Positions 6,976 through 13,527 of a stretch of DNA of 18,974 nt are shown here, piece by piece. Where the stretch lies: positions 1 to 18,974 of the forward strand of contig CAAECW010000007.1 of NCBI GenBank assembly GCA_900754445.1, given 5' to 3'. Numbering within the stretch: the stretch's first letter is position 1; the number at the start of each line of letters is the position of its first letter. The stretch is from an uncultured Collinsella sp. GTDB taxonomy: Bacteria; Actinomycetota; Coriobacteriia; Coriobacteriales; Coriobacteriaceae. Below the pieces are notes generated by a model that saw only the letters and a list, made by a program, of their open reading frames with translations, had not been told where the DNA came from and did not search any database. Made by a program: the position numbers and the translations under genes.

Positions 6976-8406
6976 ATGATGCTTATCGATAAATTGATAA
7001 ATAAGATTGAATTGCTGTTGACCGATGCCAAGGGCGGTGAATCGGACTCAAAGGTTATCGATGTTGTGGAGGAGGGGGAGCCGTCTTTGCCGCCTGAAGA
7101 TGAACGTCGATATTGGCCGATCATGCCGCTTGATCCCGCGACCGGTCAGGTTCAGGTCGGCTATAAGACGAAGGACGGGCTTGAATTTCACGAGAACGGT
7201 CGTCTCGTTCCGGACGTAGCGGGCGAGAGTGCAGGCGACCACATGAACTTCACTTATCGCGAAGAATCAATCGGTATGCCGAACAGGCCGTCAAGCGTTG
7301 AAACAGACGCACCGGGGGCGGACAAGGACCTTGCTTTCGGCCTGATTCGCTCCGTGGCCCTTGACGGTCTTCTGGAAGGCGTTCTGCCGTCTTGTAAATT
7401 GGAAGATTACGGAAGCGTTGATGCGATGCTGCTCGCCCTGTCAGAAGTGCCGGCAGCGGCTTGTCGCGTCGACGACGCGCCGCATCCCGGTGACAAGGCC
7501 TCCGGCGTCGACCCTCGGGAGAGGTTCGCTGCCGCGGCGCGCGTAACCGGTCCTTTGTTTGGCTTTGTGGGGAGAGTCGGCCCCTATGAAATCGACGAAC
7601 CGCTTGACGCCTGGCTTTCGGTCGCCGGGGCAATGAAGATCTCTTCCCTGGCTTCATCGGTCGAGATGGGTTCGCCGTCTTCGCTGGGGGTTTTGGATCC
7701 CTATTGGCGCGTGTATTGCTTCGGCAACGTTGAGGCAAATAAAACCGCGTACGTGGTTCTCACCAACCTGCAAATCCCTAGCGATCATGAGTTTAGGGAT
7801 AGCTTCGTGGGCGGGCTTGAGCGCGGTGGCAAGTGGGCGGTGATCAATGAAAGGATTGAGCCCGGGACTGCCATGGTCGAGCGTTCGTTTGTCAGGTGGT
7901 GCAAGAACGATACATTGTCCTTTATGGAGACAGTTGGAGAAGCTGACTTTCCAGGTCCGTCTTTTGTTGCAAGGGTGCCTGGTGATACTCTCAGGGGGCT
8001 CGACGAGTCTTCCGAGCGCGTTCTCAAGACCGAGGAATCCCTTGCCTCGCATCTGGTGCAGGACATGACGGAGTGGTTCTCGCGCTGCGCGGGTTATGGG
8101 TGGAGGAGAATCCTCGAGCCCAAGCGGCAGACTCCGACGCAGATGGCTAATGGCGTCATCGATTATGGCCGCGGCTCTTCTTTCGACCTTTGCGTTCCCG
8201 ATGCTGCTACGCGCCTTTGGGTCGCGCTTGCAAAGAGTTATTCGGTTGATGTCGTCAAAATATGCGAGCACTGCGGCCGGCCGTTCGCCGACACCGCAAA
8301 CGGCAAATCGCGATGCTGTTCAGAGGAATGCACGAGAGCGAAGAACGCCAGGAACAGTAGGAAGAGGGCGAACGCGAGGCGAAGCGCATCGAAAGCGAAG
8401 AGCTGA
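6976..8406 (+). CDS. Unknown protein with C-terminal zinc finger (476 aa), probable cargo
   Basis: No known catalytic domain is recognised in the first 420 residues. The C-terminus holds a clear treble-cysteine finger: CEHCGRPF at 430-437, then RCCSEEC ending at C452, followed by a very basic tail (KNARNSRKRANARR) that could bind nucleic acid. This resembles the zinc-ribbon tails of CGNR-like and DUF6076-type proteins, a resemblance from pattern only. ATG 6976 has a GGGGG stretch at 6961-6965 as a weak ribosome site; ATG 6979 is an alternative. The 5' part is clearly more AT-rich than the mobilization genes. It is the only large plus-strand gene in the element, convergent with the integrase with one base between their stops. 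It could be a defence, regulatory or host-interaction cargo. Confidence 0.8.
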   Translation: MMLIDKLINKIELLLTDAKGGESDSKVIDVVEEGEPSLPPEDERRYWPIMPLDPATGQVQVGYKTKDGLEFHENGRLVPDVAGESAGDHMNFTYREESIGMPNRPSSVETDAPGADKDLAFGLIRSVALDGLLEGVLPSCKLEDYGSVDAMLLALSEVPAAACRVDDAPHPGDKASGVDPRERFAAAARVTGPLFGFVGRVGPYEIDEPLDAWLSVAGAMKISSLASSVEMGSPSSLGVLDPYWRVYCFGNVEANKTAYVVLTNLQIPSDHEFRDSFVGGLERGGKWAVINERIEPGTAMVERSFVRWCKNDTLSFMETVGEADFPGPSFVARVPGDTLRGLDESSERVLKTEESLASHLVQDMTEWFSRCAGYGWRRILEPKRQTPTQMANGVIDYGRGSSFDLCVPDAATRLWVALAKSYSVDVVKICEHCGRPFADTANGKSRCCSEECTRAKNARNSRKRANARRSASKAKS

Positions 8407-8407
8407 T

Positions 8408-9700
8408 TTAATTTGAAAGCAAGTTGCCGATCGTGTTGGCGGCTGCCTGGTCCTTGGCGGCAATTGCGTGTGCATAGGTGTCTAGCGTGAGCTTGACGGT
8501 GCTGTGCCCGAGGCGGCTGCTGACGGTTTTGATGTCGACGTTCTCTCCGATCAGCAACGTCGCCTGCGTGTGCCTGAGCATATGCGGGGTCAGGCCGGAG
8601 TACTTTGTACCTCGAGCGTACATCTTTCCGTCTCGCTCGATGTAGTGCGTGATTTCTCTGAACTGACCAAAGCCATAGTCCGAGCACCATTCGCGGAACC
8701 ATCGCGAAAAGCAGTTTGGGTCCATGTGCGCGATGGCGATTGGCCCCCTCTTTCCTTTTTCGTCATCTTTAGTTTTTGCCCTCGTGTTTCTTTGGGGATC
8801 GACTAATGTGTGCACAATCGGGGTGCTGGAAGCCTGTTCGAGGTCGACTTCGGCGAGAAGCGTGCGCTGAAGCTCGCGCCAGGCGGCGAGCCTCTCGAGT
8901 GCAAGCGGGCTCAAAGAGACGGACCTTTTCCCCGTTGAGCTCTTTGGGTCTCTGACCAGCTTGTCGGCGGCATACTGTCCGTCGATGCGGACATAGCCGT
9001 CGCCAAAATGGACGTCGCCCCATCTGAGTCCGAGCATCTCTCCGCGGCGCATGCCGGTATCGAGCAACAAGAGGGTGCCTATTCTGTGAGAGTCCATCTC
9101 CTGTGAAAGGAGGAGGGAGAGAAGCCTCCGGGCTTCATCGAGGGAAAGAGCCTGCCTCTCTTTTCCTTTGGGCCGCGGGATGACGGTGCCGGCGCAGGGG
9201 TTCTTGACAATCAGGTCGTCAAGCATGGCGGCCTTCATAATCTGATTCAGTTTTACACTGATTTTATGCAGCTCAGATTCGGAGAATCTTCCACTTTTGC
9301 GGGCTTCAGCATAGCCGGCGTTTATTATGTGGGGCCTCAGGTCTTTTACGGGATAATTGCCGAAAAGCTCCTGTATTTCCTTAACTTCAAGCTCTTCGCG
9401 GTCAAGGGCAAGCGGGCTGATGGTCTCGGCGTCCACGCGATCTTTGTGGAACTCTTTGGTGTACTGATAAACGGTCTTATCGGGGTCTTTGATGGTGAGT
9501 CCGCTATTGAGCTCAGCCTTATATGCTTCGAGCTCGGCTCTCAATTCCGACTTGTTCTTTGCGTAGACCTTTCGGCGAGGTGAGTACCTATATTTGCCGG
9601 TAATGGGGTCTTTGCCCATGTTGTGCCTGATATAGTACACGTTTTTCTGCGTCTTGCTTTTAAGGGCGCTTCCCTTACCAACGACAAGAGGCCTGCTCAT
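8408..9700 (-). CDS. int: Tyrosine recombinase integrase (430 aa)
   Basis: This enzyme catalyses site-specific integration and excision at the tRNA-fMet site. An N-terminal arm-binding domain (about 15-65, with YYIRHNMGK and RRKVYAKNKSEL) is followed by a SAM-like core-binding domain (75-170) and the catalytic domain. All catalytic residues are present: Arg218 in TGMRRGE, Lys258 in STGKRS, His373 and Arg376 in HMLRHT, His399 in LGHS, and Tyr409 in LDTYAHA. ATG 9700 has AAAGGAT a few bases upstream. The length fits ICE/phage integrases of the Tn916/phage type. The gene reads away from the attachment site, which lies about 275 bp upstream of its start. Confidence 0.96.
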   Translation of the reverse strand: MSRPLVVGKGSALKSKTQKNVYYIRHNMGKDPITGKYRYSPRRKVYAKNKSELRAELEAYKAELNSGLTIKDPDKTVYQYTKEFHKDRVDAETISPLALDREELEVKEIQELFGNYPVKDLRPHIINAGYAEARKSGRFSESELHKISVKLNQIMKAAMLDDLIVKNPCAGTVIPRPKGKERQALSLDEARRLLSLLLSQEMDSHRIGTLLLLDTGMRRGEMLGLRWGDVHFGDGYVRIDGQYAADKLVRDPKSSTGKRSVSLSPLALERLAAWRELQRTLLAEVDLEQASSTPIVHTLVDPQRNTRAKTKDDEKGKRGPIAIAHMDPNCFSRWFREWCSDYGFGQFREITHYIERDGKMYARGTKYSGLTPHMLRHTQATLLIGENVDIKTVSSRLGHSTVKLTLDTYAHAIAAKDQAAANTIGNLLSN

Positions 9701-9743
9701 GCGCCGATCCTTTGGTCAAATGAATACGAATGTGACTCCATGG

Positions 9744-9830
9744 CTGCGTGGCATACGCTCGGAGCAGCACGCCCGTGCGGCCCGTGAAGCGGGCGCTTCG
9801 GGTGCGCTGCTCCGAGCGTATGCCACGCAG
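9744..9830. repeat. 25-bp perfect inverted repeat with structured loop
   Basis: Arms 9744-9768 and 9806-9830 are perfect reverse complements. The 37-base loop contains further dyads: GCACG/CGTGC (9768-9779) and GAAGC-GGGC-GCTTC (9786-9799). It lies between the integrase start and its probable arm sites. No T run follows either arm. It could be a cruciform recognition site, a single-strand origin, a transfer origin or a long 5' leader hairpin of the integrase message. Confidence 0.8.
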
Positions 9831-9851
9831 TGGCGAAAGTCAAGATTTCAG

Positions 9852-9870
9852 TGGTCGAATTTTGGTCGAA
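9852..9870. repeat. Direct repeat TGGTCGAA x2, 11-bp period
   Basis: TGGTCGAA occurs at 9852-9859 and 9863-9870, one helical turn apart, with a third partial TCGAA at 9872-9876. The position between integrase gene and attachment site suits integrase or excisionase arm sites. Confidence 0.5.
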
Positions 9871-9932
9871 ATCGAACAGAACCGCAATTTGGTGTTTTTG
9901 AAAGAAATGTATATCTACCTGCCTATATAGCG

Positions 9933-9962
9933 GTGTCAAACAGTCTCAAAGAGTGTCAACAA
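9933..9962. repeat. Three tandem 10-bp repeats beside att core (probable integrase arm sites)
   Basis: GTGTCAAACA, GTCTCAAAGA and GTGTCAACAA follow each other without gaps, so each falls on the same helix face. They end 12 bases before the tRNA-derived core. Tandem short repeats next to the core are typical arm-type sites of tyrosine integrases; binding itself is inferred. Confidence 0.6.
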
Positions 9963-9974
9963 GTTTAGAAACTA

Positions 9975-10023
9975 CGGGCTCATAACCCGGAGGTCGTAGG
10001 TTCAAATCCTGCCCCCGCGACCA
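9975..10023 (+). pseudogene. 3' half of initiator tRNA-fMet(CAT), element attR
   Basis: The sequence folds as the 3' part of a tRNA: anticodon loop CTCATAA with CAT at 9981-9983, T arm GTAGG-TTCAAAT-CCTGC (9996-10012), acceptor strand CCCCGCG (10013-10019), A73 and encoded CCA at 10021-10023. Three G:C pairs (GGG/CCC) flank the anticodon loop, the hallmark of initiator tRNA. No D arm or 5' acceptor strand precedes it. Base 9974 (A) would be position 27 and does not pair with G43 (9990), so tRNA identity starts about 9975, inside the anticodon stem. This is the attachment-site remnant left on the chromosome side. The full tRNA should be restored at the other end of the element. Confidence 0.85.
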
Positions 10024-10034
10024 AGAACTTGCAG

Positions 10035-10063
10035 CTCGTCGGCCTAGCCGGCGAGTTTTTTTT
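10035..10063 (+). terminator. Rho-independent terminator of the tRNA-fMet locus
   Basis: A 9-bp stem (10035-10043 with 10047-10055, one G·U pair, loop CTA) is followed by eight T. It lies 11 bases after the tRNA CCA and is probably the native terminator of the tRNA gene, now separated from its promoter by the element. Confidence 0.85.
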
Positions 10064-10072
10064 GTTATTTCG

Positions 10073-10090
10073 GGACCGTGTTTTCGGTCC
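10073..10090. repeat. Small hairpin after the tRNA terminator
   Basis: GGACCG (10073-10078) and CGGTCC (10085-10090) form a 6-bp stem with loop TGTTTT. No T run follows. Its role is unknown; it precedes the alternating repeat array. Confidence 0.35.
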
Positions 10091-10113
10091 AATTCTCGGC
10101 CTCTCAAACAAAA

Positions 10114-10333
10114 TCTCGATCTGTAACATCTAGACCCGATTTGGGCGGCTAGGTGTTACAGACCGAGATATACCGGTGGGTTGGGTCGTGTTTGTCTAAA
10201 TCTGTAACACGAGGGACGGATTTTGCCGAGTTGTTGTTATAGATTGAGATTTTCTAGCAGGCGGGTTTGGTTTGTCTCGATCTGTAACAGTAAGACCCGG
10301 TTTTGCCGCGTAACTGTTACAGATTGAGACAAA
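10114..10333. repeat. Array of six 15-bp repeats in alternating orientation, 40-bp period
   Basis: The motif TCTCGATCTGTAACA or close variants starts at 10114, 10195 and 10275, and its reverse complement starts at 10154, 10235 and 10315. Start-to-start distances are 40, 41, 40, 40 and 40 bp. Each forward/reverse pair forms a stem with a 25-base loop; the pairs differ by one, two and one positions. In the third pair the stem extends to 23 bp (10269-10291 with 10313-10335). Loop sequences are related to each other (a GACCCG...TTTTGCCG pattern in two of three), as are the between-pair spacers. It lies between the tRNA terminator and the flavoprotein gene. Confidence 0.85.
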
Positions 10334-10390
10334 CCGGCAGGCGGTTCATCATCCATCCACCTGCCGCTACCTGCTGTCCGCCGATTTCCG

Positions 10391-10420
10391 TTGTGCCGCC
10401 GTGCCTCCATGCCATATCCT
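10391..10420 (+). promoter_or_regulatory. Possible weak promoter of the flavoprotein gene
   Basis: TTGTGC at 10391-10396 and TATCCT at 10415-10420 are separated by 18 bases and lie about 50 bases before the start codon. The match to sigma-70 consensus is only partial. Confidence 0.25.
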
Positions 10421-10472
10421 CTAGACAACTACGCGGCATCATCGCCGCCGCGCCTACAAGAGAGGAATGTTC

Positions 10473-12503
10473 ATGACCGCACCTGCATCCAAGCTGCTCC
10501 AGCCAATTACGGTTGGCCCCCTTGAGCTCAAGAACCGTATTATGTTTCCGCCGCTGACCACCGGCTACGAGGAGCGCGACGGTTCCATCGGCGAGCGCAG
10601 CCTGGCTTTTTACGAGCGCCTGGCCCGTGGCGGCGTGAGCTACATCGTCATCGGCGACGTCGCTCCCGTCATGACCGCGAGCCCCACGCCCAAGCTGGCA
10701 ACCGACGCCCAGATCCCCACGTTTAAGGCTCTGGCCGACGCCGTCCACAAGCACGGTGCCAAGGTTGCGCTGCAGCTGTTCCACCCCGAGTACGACGTGC
10801 CCGGTGTCGGCCGCATGGTCATGGGCTCCATGGCCGCTGCCAAGGCCGCGCAGGAGGCCAAGGCCGCCGGCGACGAGGAGACCTTTGCCGCCAAGATGGC
10901 CGAGTCCAACGAGATCCGCAACCAGGCCTACGCCAAGCTGCACCACGACATGCAGCACTTTGTGAACGAGGCGAGCGTGGAGCAGCTCACCCAGATCAAG
11001 GAGGCCATCGCTGCCTCGGCCGCTCGTGCGCAGCAGGCTGGCATCGACGCCATCGAGGTCCACGGCGACCGCCTGGTGGGTTCGCTGTGCTCGGCCATCC
11101 TCAACCAGCGCACCGACGAGTACGGTGGTTCGTTCGAGAACCGCGTTCGCTATGCGCTGGAGGTCGTCGCTGCCATCAAGGGGGCCGCGCCGCAGCTGAT
11201 GGTGGAGTACAAGCTCCCCGTGATCATGGAGAACCCCGACGGCACGCCGCGCGGCAAGGGCGGCCTGCAGCCCGATGAGGCCTGCGAGTTCGCCAAGCTG
11301 CTCGAGGGCGCGGGCATCGACATGATCCAGGTTGCGCAGGCCAACCATACCGGCAACATGGGCGATACCATTCCGCCCATGGGCGCCATGCCCTACAACT
11401 GGACGCTGCCCGTGGCCGAGCGCGTCAAGGCCCTGGTCTCCGTGCCGGTGGCAACCGTCGGCCGTGTTGTCTCGGTCGAGGCCGGCGAGAAGATTCTGGA
11501 AGACGGCGCCGCCGACATCATCGCCTACGGCCGTTCGCTCATGTGCGACCCCGACATTGCGCTGAAGGCCGCCACGGGCGAGCCCATTCGCGAGTGCCTC
11601 AACTGCAACAAGGGCTGCGTCGACGCGATTCAAAACCGCAAGTACATCTCGTGCGTGCTCAATGCCGAGAACGGTGACGAGGCGACCATCGCCATTAAGC
11701 CGGGCGAGGGCGACAAGAAGATCGCCGTGGTGGGCGGCGGTATTGCCGGCCTGGAGGCCGCGCGCGTGGCGGCCAAGCGCGGCTACGATGTGACCGTTTA
11801 CGAGGCGAGCGATCATCTGGGCGGCCAGATTGTGCTGGCGGCCGCGCCTCCGCGCAAGGACGAGATCATGCGCTCGGTCGAGTACTACGAGAAGATTCTG
11901 CCCGGCCTGGGCGTGAAGGTCGAGCTCAACCATGCCGCTACCGCTGAGGACCTCAACGCCGCCGACGCCGCGATTGTGGCCGTGGGCGCGCACGACGTGG
12001 TCATCCCCGTTCCGGGTGCCGATTCGGAGAAGGTCGTCTCGAGCTGGGACGTGCTGGCCGGCAAGGTGGAGCTCAGCGGGCGCGTCGCCGTCATTGGCGG
12101 TGGTCTGGTGGGCACCGAGACTGCCGAGTACCTGCTGCAGCACGGCTGCGAGGTGGCGATCGTCGAGATGCTCGACAAGATTGCCGCGGGCGAGTCCGAG
12201 ACCATTCTGCCGCTGATTATGAGCGACTTTGCAGAGCACAACGTGGAGCAGCATGTTAAGACCCGCCTGACCGCCATTACCGACGAGGGCGTGGAGGCTG
12301 TTCGCACCACCGAGGACGGCGCCGAGGAGCCGGTGAAGATCGCCTGCGATTACGTGGTGATGGCCGTGGGCTCCAAGGCCAACGCGTTTGACCTGGATGG
12401 CGTGACGGTGCCCGTGACCTGCGTGGGCGACTGCTCGGGTGAGCGCACCGCCGACATTGCGAGCGCCATTCGCACGGCGTATCACGCGGCCAACGAGCTG
12501 TAG
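10473..12503 (+). CDS. NADH:flavin oxidoreductase / 2,4-dienoyl-CoA reductase-like flavoprotein (676 aa)
   Basis: This is the old-yellow-enzyme class with an FMN barrel, a 4Fe-4S cluster and C-terminal Rossmann domains, which passes electrons from NAD(P)H to an enoyl-type or similar substrate (FadH, BaiCD and enoate reductase relatives). The barrel covers about 7-370 (NRIMFPPLTTG at 21-31, NQRTDEYGGSFENR at 211-224). The cluster cysteines are C375, C378, C382 and C394. Dinucleotide-binding GGGIAG is at 421-426 and GGGLVG at 542-547. ATG 10473 was chosen over ATG 10467 because AGAGGA (10461-10466) leaves six bases before it and none before the other. Family-typical QLxHxGR and EIHGAHGYL segments are here QLFHPEYDVPG (101-111) and EVHGDRLVGSL (195-205), so the substrate may be unusual. 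It is monocistronic by its terminator. Confidence 0.9.
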   Translation: MTAPASKLLQPITVGPLELKNRIMFPPLTTGYEERDGSIGERSLAFYERLARGGVSYIVIGDVAPVMTASPTPKLATDAQIPTFKALADAVHKHGAKVALQLFHPEYDVPGVGRMVMGSMAAAKAAQEAKAAGDEETFAAKMAESNEIRNQAYAKLHHDMQHFVNEASVEQLTQIKEAIAASAARAQQAGIDAIEVHGDRLVGSLCSAILNQRTDEYGGSFENRVRYALEVVAAIKGAAPQLMVEYKLPVIMENPDGTPRGKGGLQPDEACEFAKLLEGAGIDMIQVAQANHTGNMGDTIPPMGAMPYNWTLPVAERVKALVSVPVATVGRVVSVEAGEKILEDGAADIIAYGRSLMCDPDIALKAATGEPIRECLNCNKGCVDAIQNRKYISCVLNAENGDEATIAIKPGEGDKKIAVVGGGIAGLEAARVAAKRGYDVTVYEASDHLGGQIVLAAAPPRKDEIMRSVEYYEKILPGLGVKVELNHAATAEDLNAADAAIVAVGAHDVVIPVPGADSEKVVSSWDVLAGKVELSGRVAVIGGGLVGTETAEYLLQHGCEVAIVEMLDKIAAGESETILPLIMSDFAEHNVEQHVKTRLTAITDEGVEAVRTTEDGAEEPVKIACDYVVMAVGSKANAFDLDGVTVPVTCVGDCSGERTADIASAIRTAYHAANEL

Positions 12504-12578
12504 TTGAACATCGCGGCCAGGCGGGGCGGTAGCACGGATCCGTCTCGCCCGGCTGTGTCCCATCGGGTGTCAACCGGT

Positions 12579-12618
12579 GCGGGGCCTGCAAGCGCAGCAG
12601 GTCCCGCCCTTTTTGTTT
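12579..12618 (+). terminator. Rho-independent terminator after flavoprotein gene
   Basis: An 11-bp stem (12579-12589 with 12597-12607, one G·U pair) with a 7-base loop is followed by CCTTTTTGTTTT. It ends the flavoprotein transcript. Confidence 0.85.
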
Positions 12619-12952
12619 TGCTCCGGTGGATGGCAATGCGCGGTAATCATGAGGAGTGAGGACGTCTACTGCCTCGCAGATCACTCAAAATTATTGGGGG
12701 AGGGGTTAATAACTATATCCTCTATACCAAAGGACATAAAGAGATGCCAATTTTGTTGACAAGCGAATGACGATTAGCTGCGAGTCAGCTACCAGCGTAA
12801 ATAATCGATAAAGAAATGTCGTAATTTGGTGCCAAATGCCCAGATAACGCCGCGTCTACTTTAACTAACTGCTTTGAGCAAACAGTAAAATGCTACTATC
12901 TAACTTGCACGTAAGAAAGCAGATTAACGGTTAAGGCTAAGAAGTGGCAGGT
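12619..12952. promoter_or_regulatory. AT-rich intergenic region with short palindromes
   Basis: About 330 bases without a convincing gene, distinctly richer in A+T than the rest of the window. It holds a TTGACA at 12756-12761 without a clear -10 partner, a TAGCTG-N5-CAGCTA dyad at 12775-12791, and ATTTGG-TG-CCAAAT at 12824-12837. It probably carries the promoter and operators for the helix-turn-helix gene; binding is not shown by sequence. Confidence 0.4.
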
Positions 12953-13348
12953 ATGTCGGAAGCAACTAGGACTCGCACGCATGCGCCCGAGGTTAGGCAG
13001 CGCGCCGTCGAGATCCTCCGAGAGGGGGTCGGTCATCGCGCCCTCGCCGCGGAGCTTGGCATTCCCCAGGCCACGGCTCGTCAGTGGGCCCGCGCGTATG
13101 CCGTGGGCGGTGCCGACGCCGTTCTCAACGCCGGCTCGCATCATCACACCTATTCGTACGACGTAAAGCTCGCTGTGGTTAAGGACCGTCTGGAAAACGG
13201 CTTGACGGTTCGCGAGGCCATGATCAAGCACAAGATTCCCAGCGAGTCTTCGGTCAAGGCTTGGTGCCGTCAGTACCGCGAGAGCGGTGAGGCCGCACTG
13301 GTCGATAAGCCGCGCGGTCGCAAGCCGCGCGTTAAAAAGGCGGAATAG
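12953..13348 (+). CDS. Double helix-turn-helix protein, IS3 OrfA-like, stand-alone (131 aa)
   Basis: Two helix-turn-helix units are visible: residues 14-50 (RQRAVEILREG, then HRALAAELGIPQATARQWAR) and 71-108 (VKLAVVKDRLENG, then TVREAMIKHKIPSESSVKAW). A basic RGRKPRVKK tail follows. This is the build of IS3-family OrfA, but no OrfB integrase core follows and no terminal inverted repeats were seen; a terminator comes directly after. It may be a domesticated regulator or an insertion-sequence remnant. ATG 12953 is preferred; GTG 12944 is an alternative, and the ribosome site is weak for both. It lies immediately before the hydrogenase operon in the same direction. Confidence 0.8.
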   Translation: MSEATRTRTHAPEVRQRAVEILREGVGHRALAAELGIPQATARQWARAYAVGGADAVLNAGSHHHTYSYDVKLAVVKDRLENGLTVREAMIKHKIPSESSVKAWCRQYRESGEAALVDKPRGRKPRVKKAE

Positions 13349-13360
13349 CGAACGGGATGG

Positions 13361-13382
13361 TGCGCCCACAGGGGCGCATTTT
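13361..13382 (+). terminator. Rho-independent terminator after helix-turn-helix gene
   Basis: A 7-bp stem TGCGCCC/GGGCGCA (13361-13367, 13372-13378) with loop ACAG is followed by TTTTCTT. It separates the regulator-like gene from the hydrogenase operon. Confidence 0.75.
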
Positions 13383-13527
13383 CTTGCTGCGCCTCTGCTC
13401 CAAAGCGGACGCGCCCTTGCCCCGTACGCCTAAAACTCTCCAGTTGACCGAAAACCTGCCGCCGCTGCTCCTCAATTGAGCTATAACGTTAAACAATTGC
13501 AGCGTTTTTGCATGGGGGAGTGATGGT
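13383..13527 (+). promoter_or_regulatory. Upstream region of the hydrogenase operon
   Basis: A TATAAC at 13482-13487 could be a -10 element but has no good -35 at 17 bases. It is flanked by two CAATTG palindromes (13473-13478 and 13494-13499) and overlaps AACGTT, so operators may sit here. GGGGGAG about 8 bases before ATG 13528 is the ribosome site. Confidence 0.35.

Larger units (their letters stand above)
1..10023. mobile_element. Integrative mobilizable or conjugative element, right part, inserted in tRNA-fMet
   Basis: The region holds a tyrosine integrase, an excisionase-like protein, a relaxase with a ribbon-helix-helix accessory protein and a VirD4-like coupling protein. It ends in a 3' fragment of an initiator tRNA gene (attR) followed by chromosomal DNA. 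Because the tRNA fragment reads rightward, the restored intact tRNA and the left end should lie to the left of base 1; no second tRNA copy was seen in the window. No VirB4, VirB6 or other mating-channel genes are visible, so it may depend on a helper element, or those genes may lie further left. The right boundary is well supported. Assignment of bases 1-1100 to this element is inference. Confidence 0.75.

Noticed and set aside
9900..10023. A complete tRNA-fMet gene here
   Set aside because: There is no D arm or 5' acceptor strand before the anticodon stem; the upstream sequence is tandem 10-bp repeats.
10109..10340. CRISPR array
   Set aside because: Repeats are only 15 bp, alternate in orientation, and the spacers resemble one another; there are no cas genes.
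10317..12563. 748-residue minus-strand open frame over the flavoprotein
   Set aside because: It is a shadow of a strongly biased gene, rich in His/Gly/Leu, without motifs. The plus-strand protein has complete cofactor sites.
13473..13499. An FNR-like or similar named operator before the hydrogenase operon
   Set aside because: The CAATTG palindromes do not match a known consensus well enough to name a regulator.
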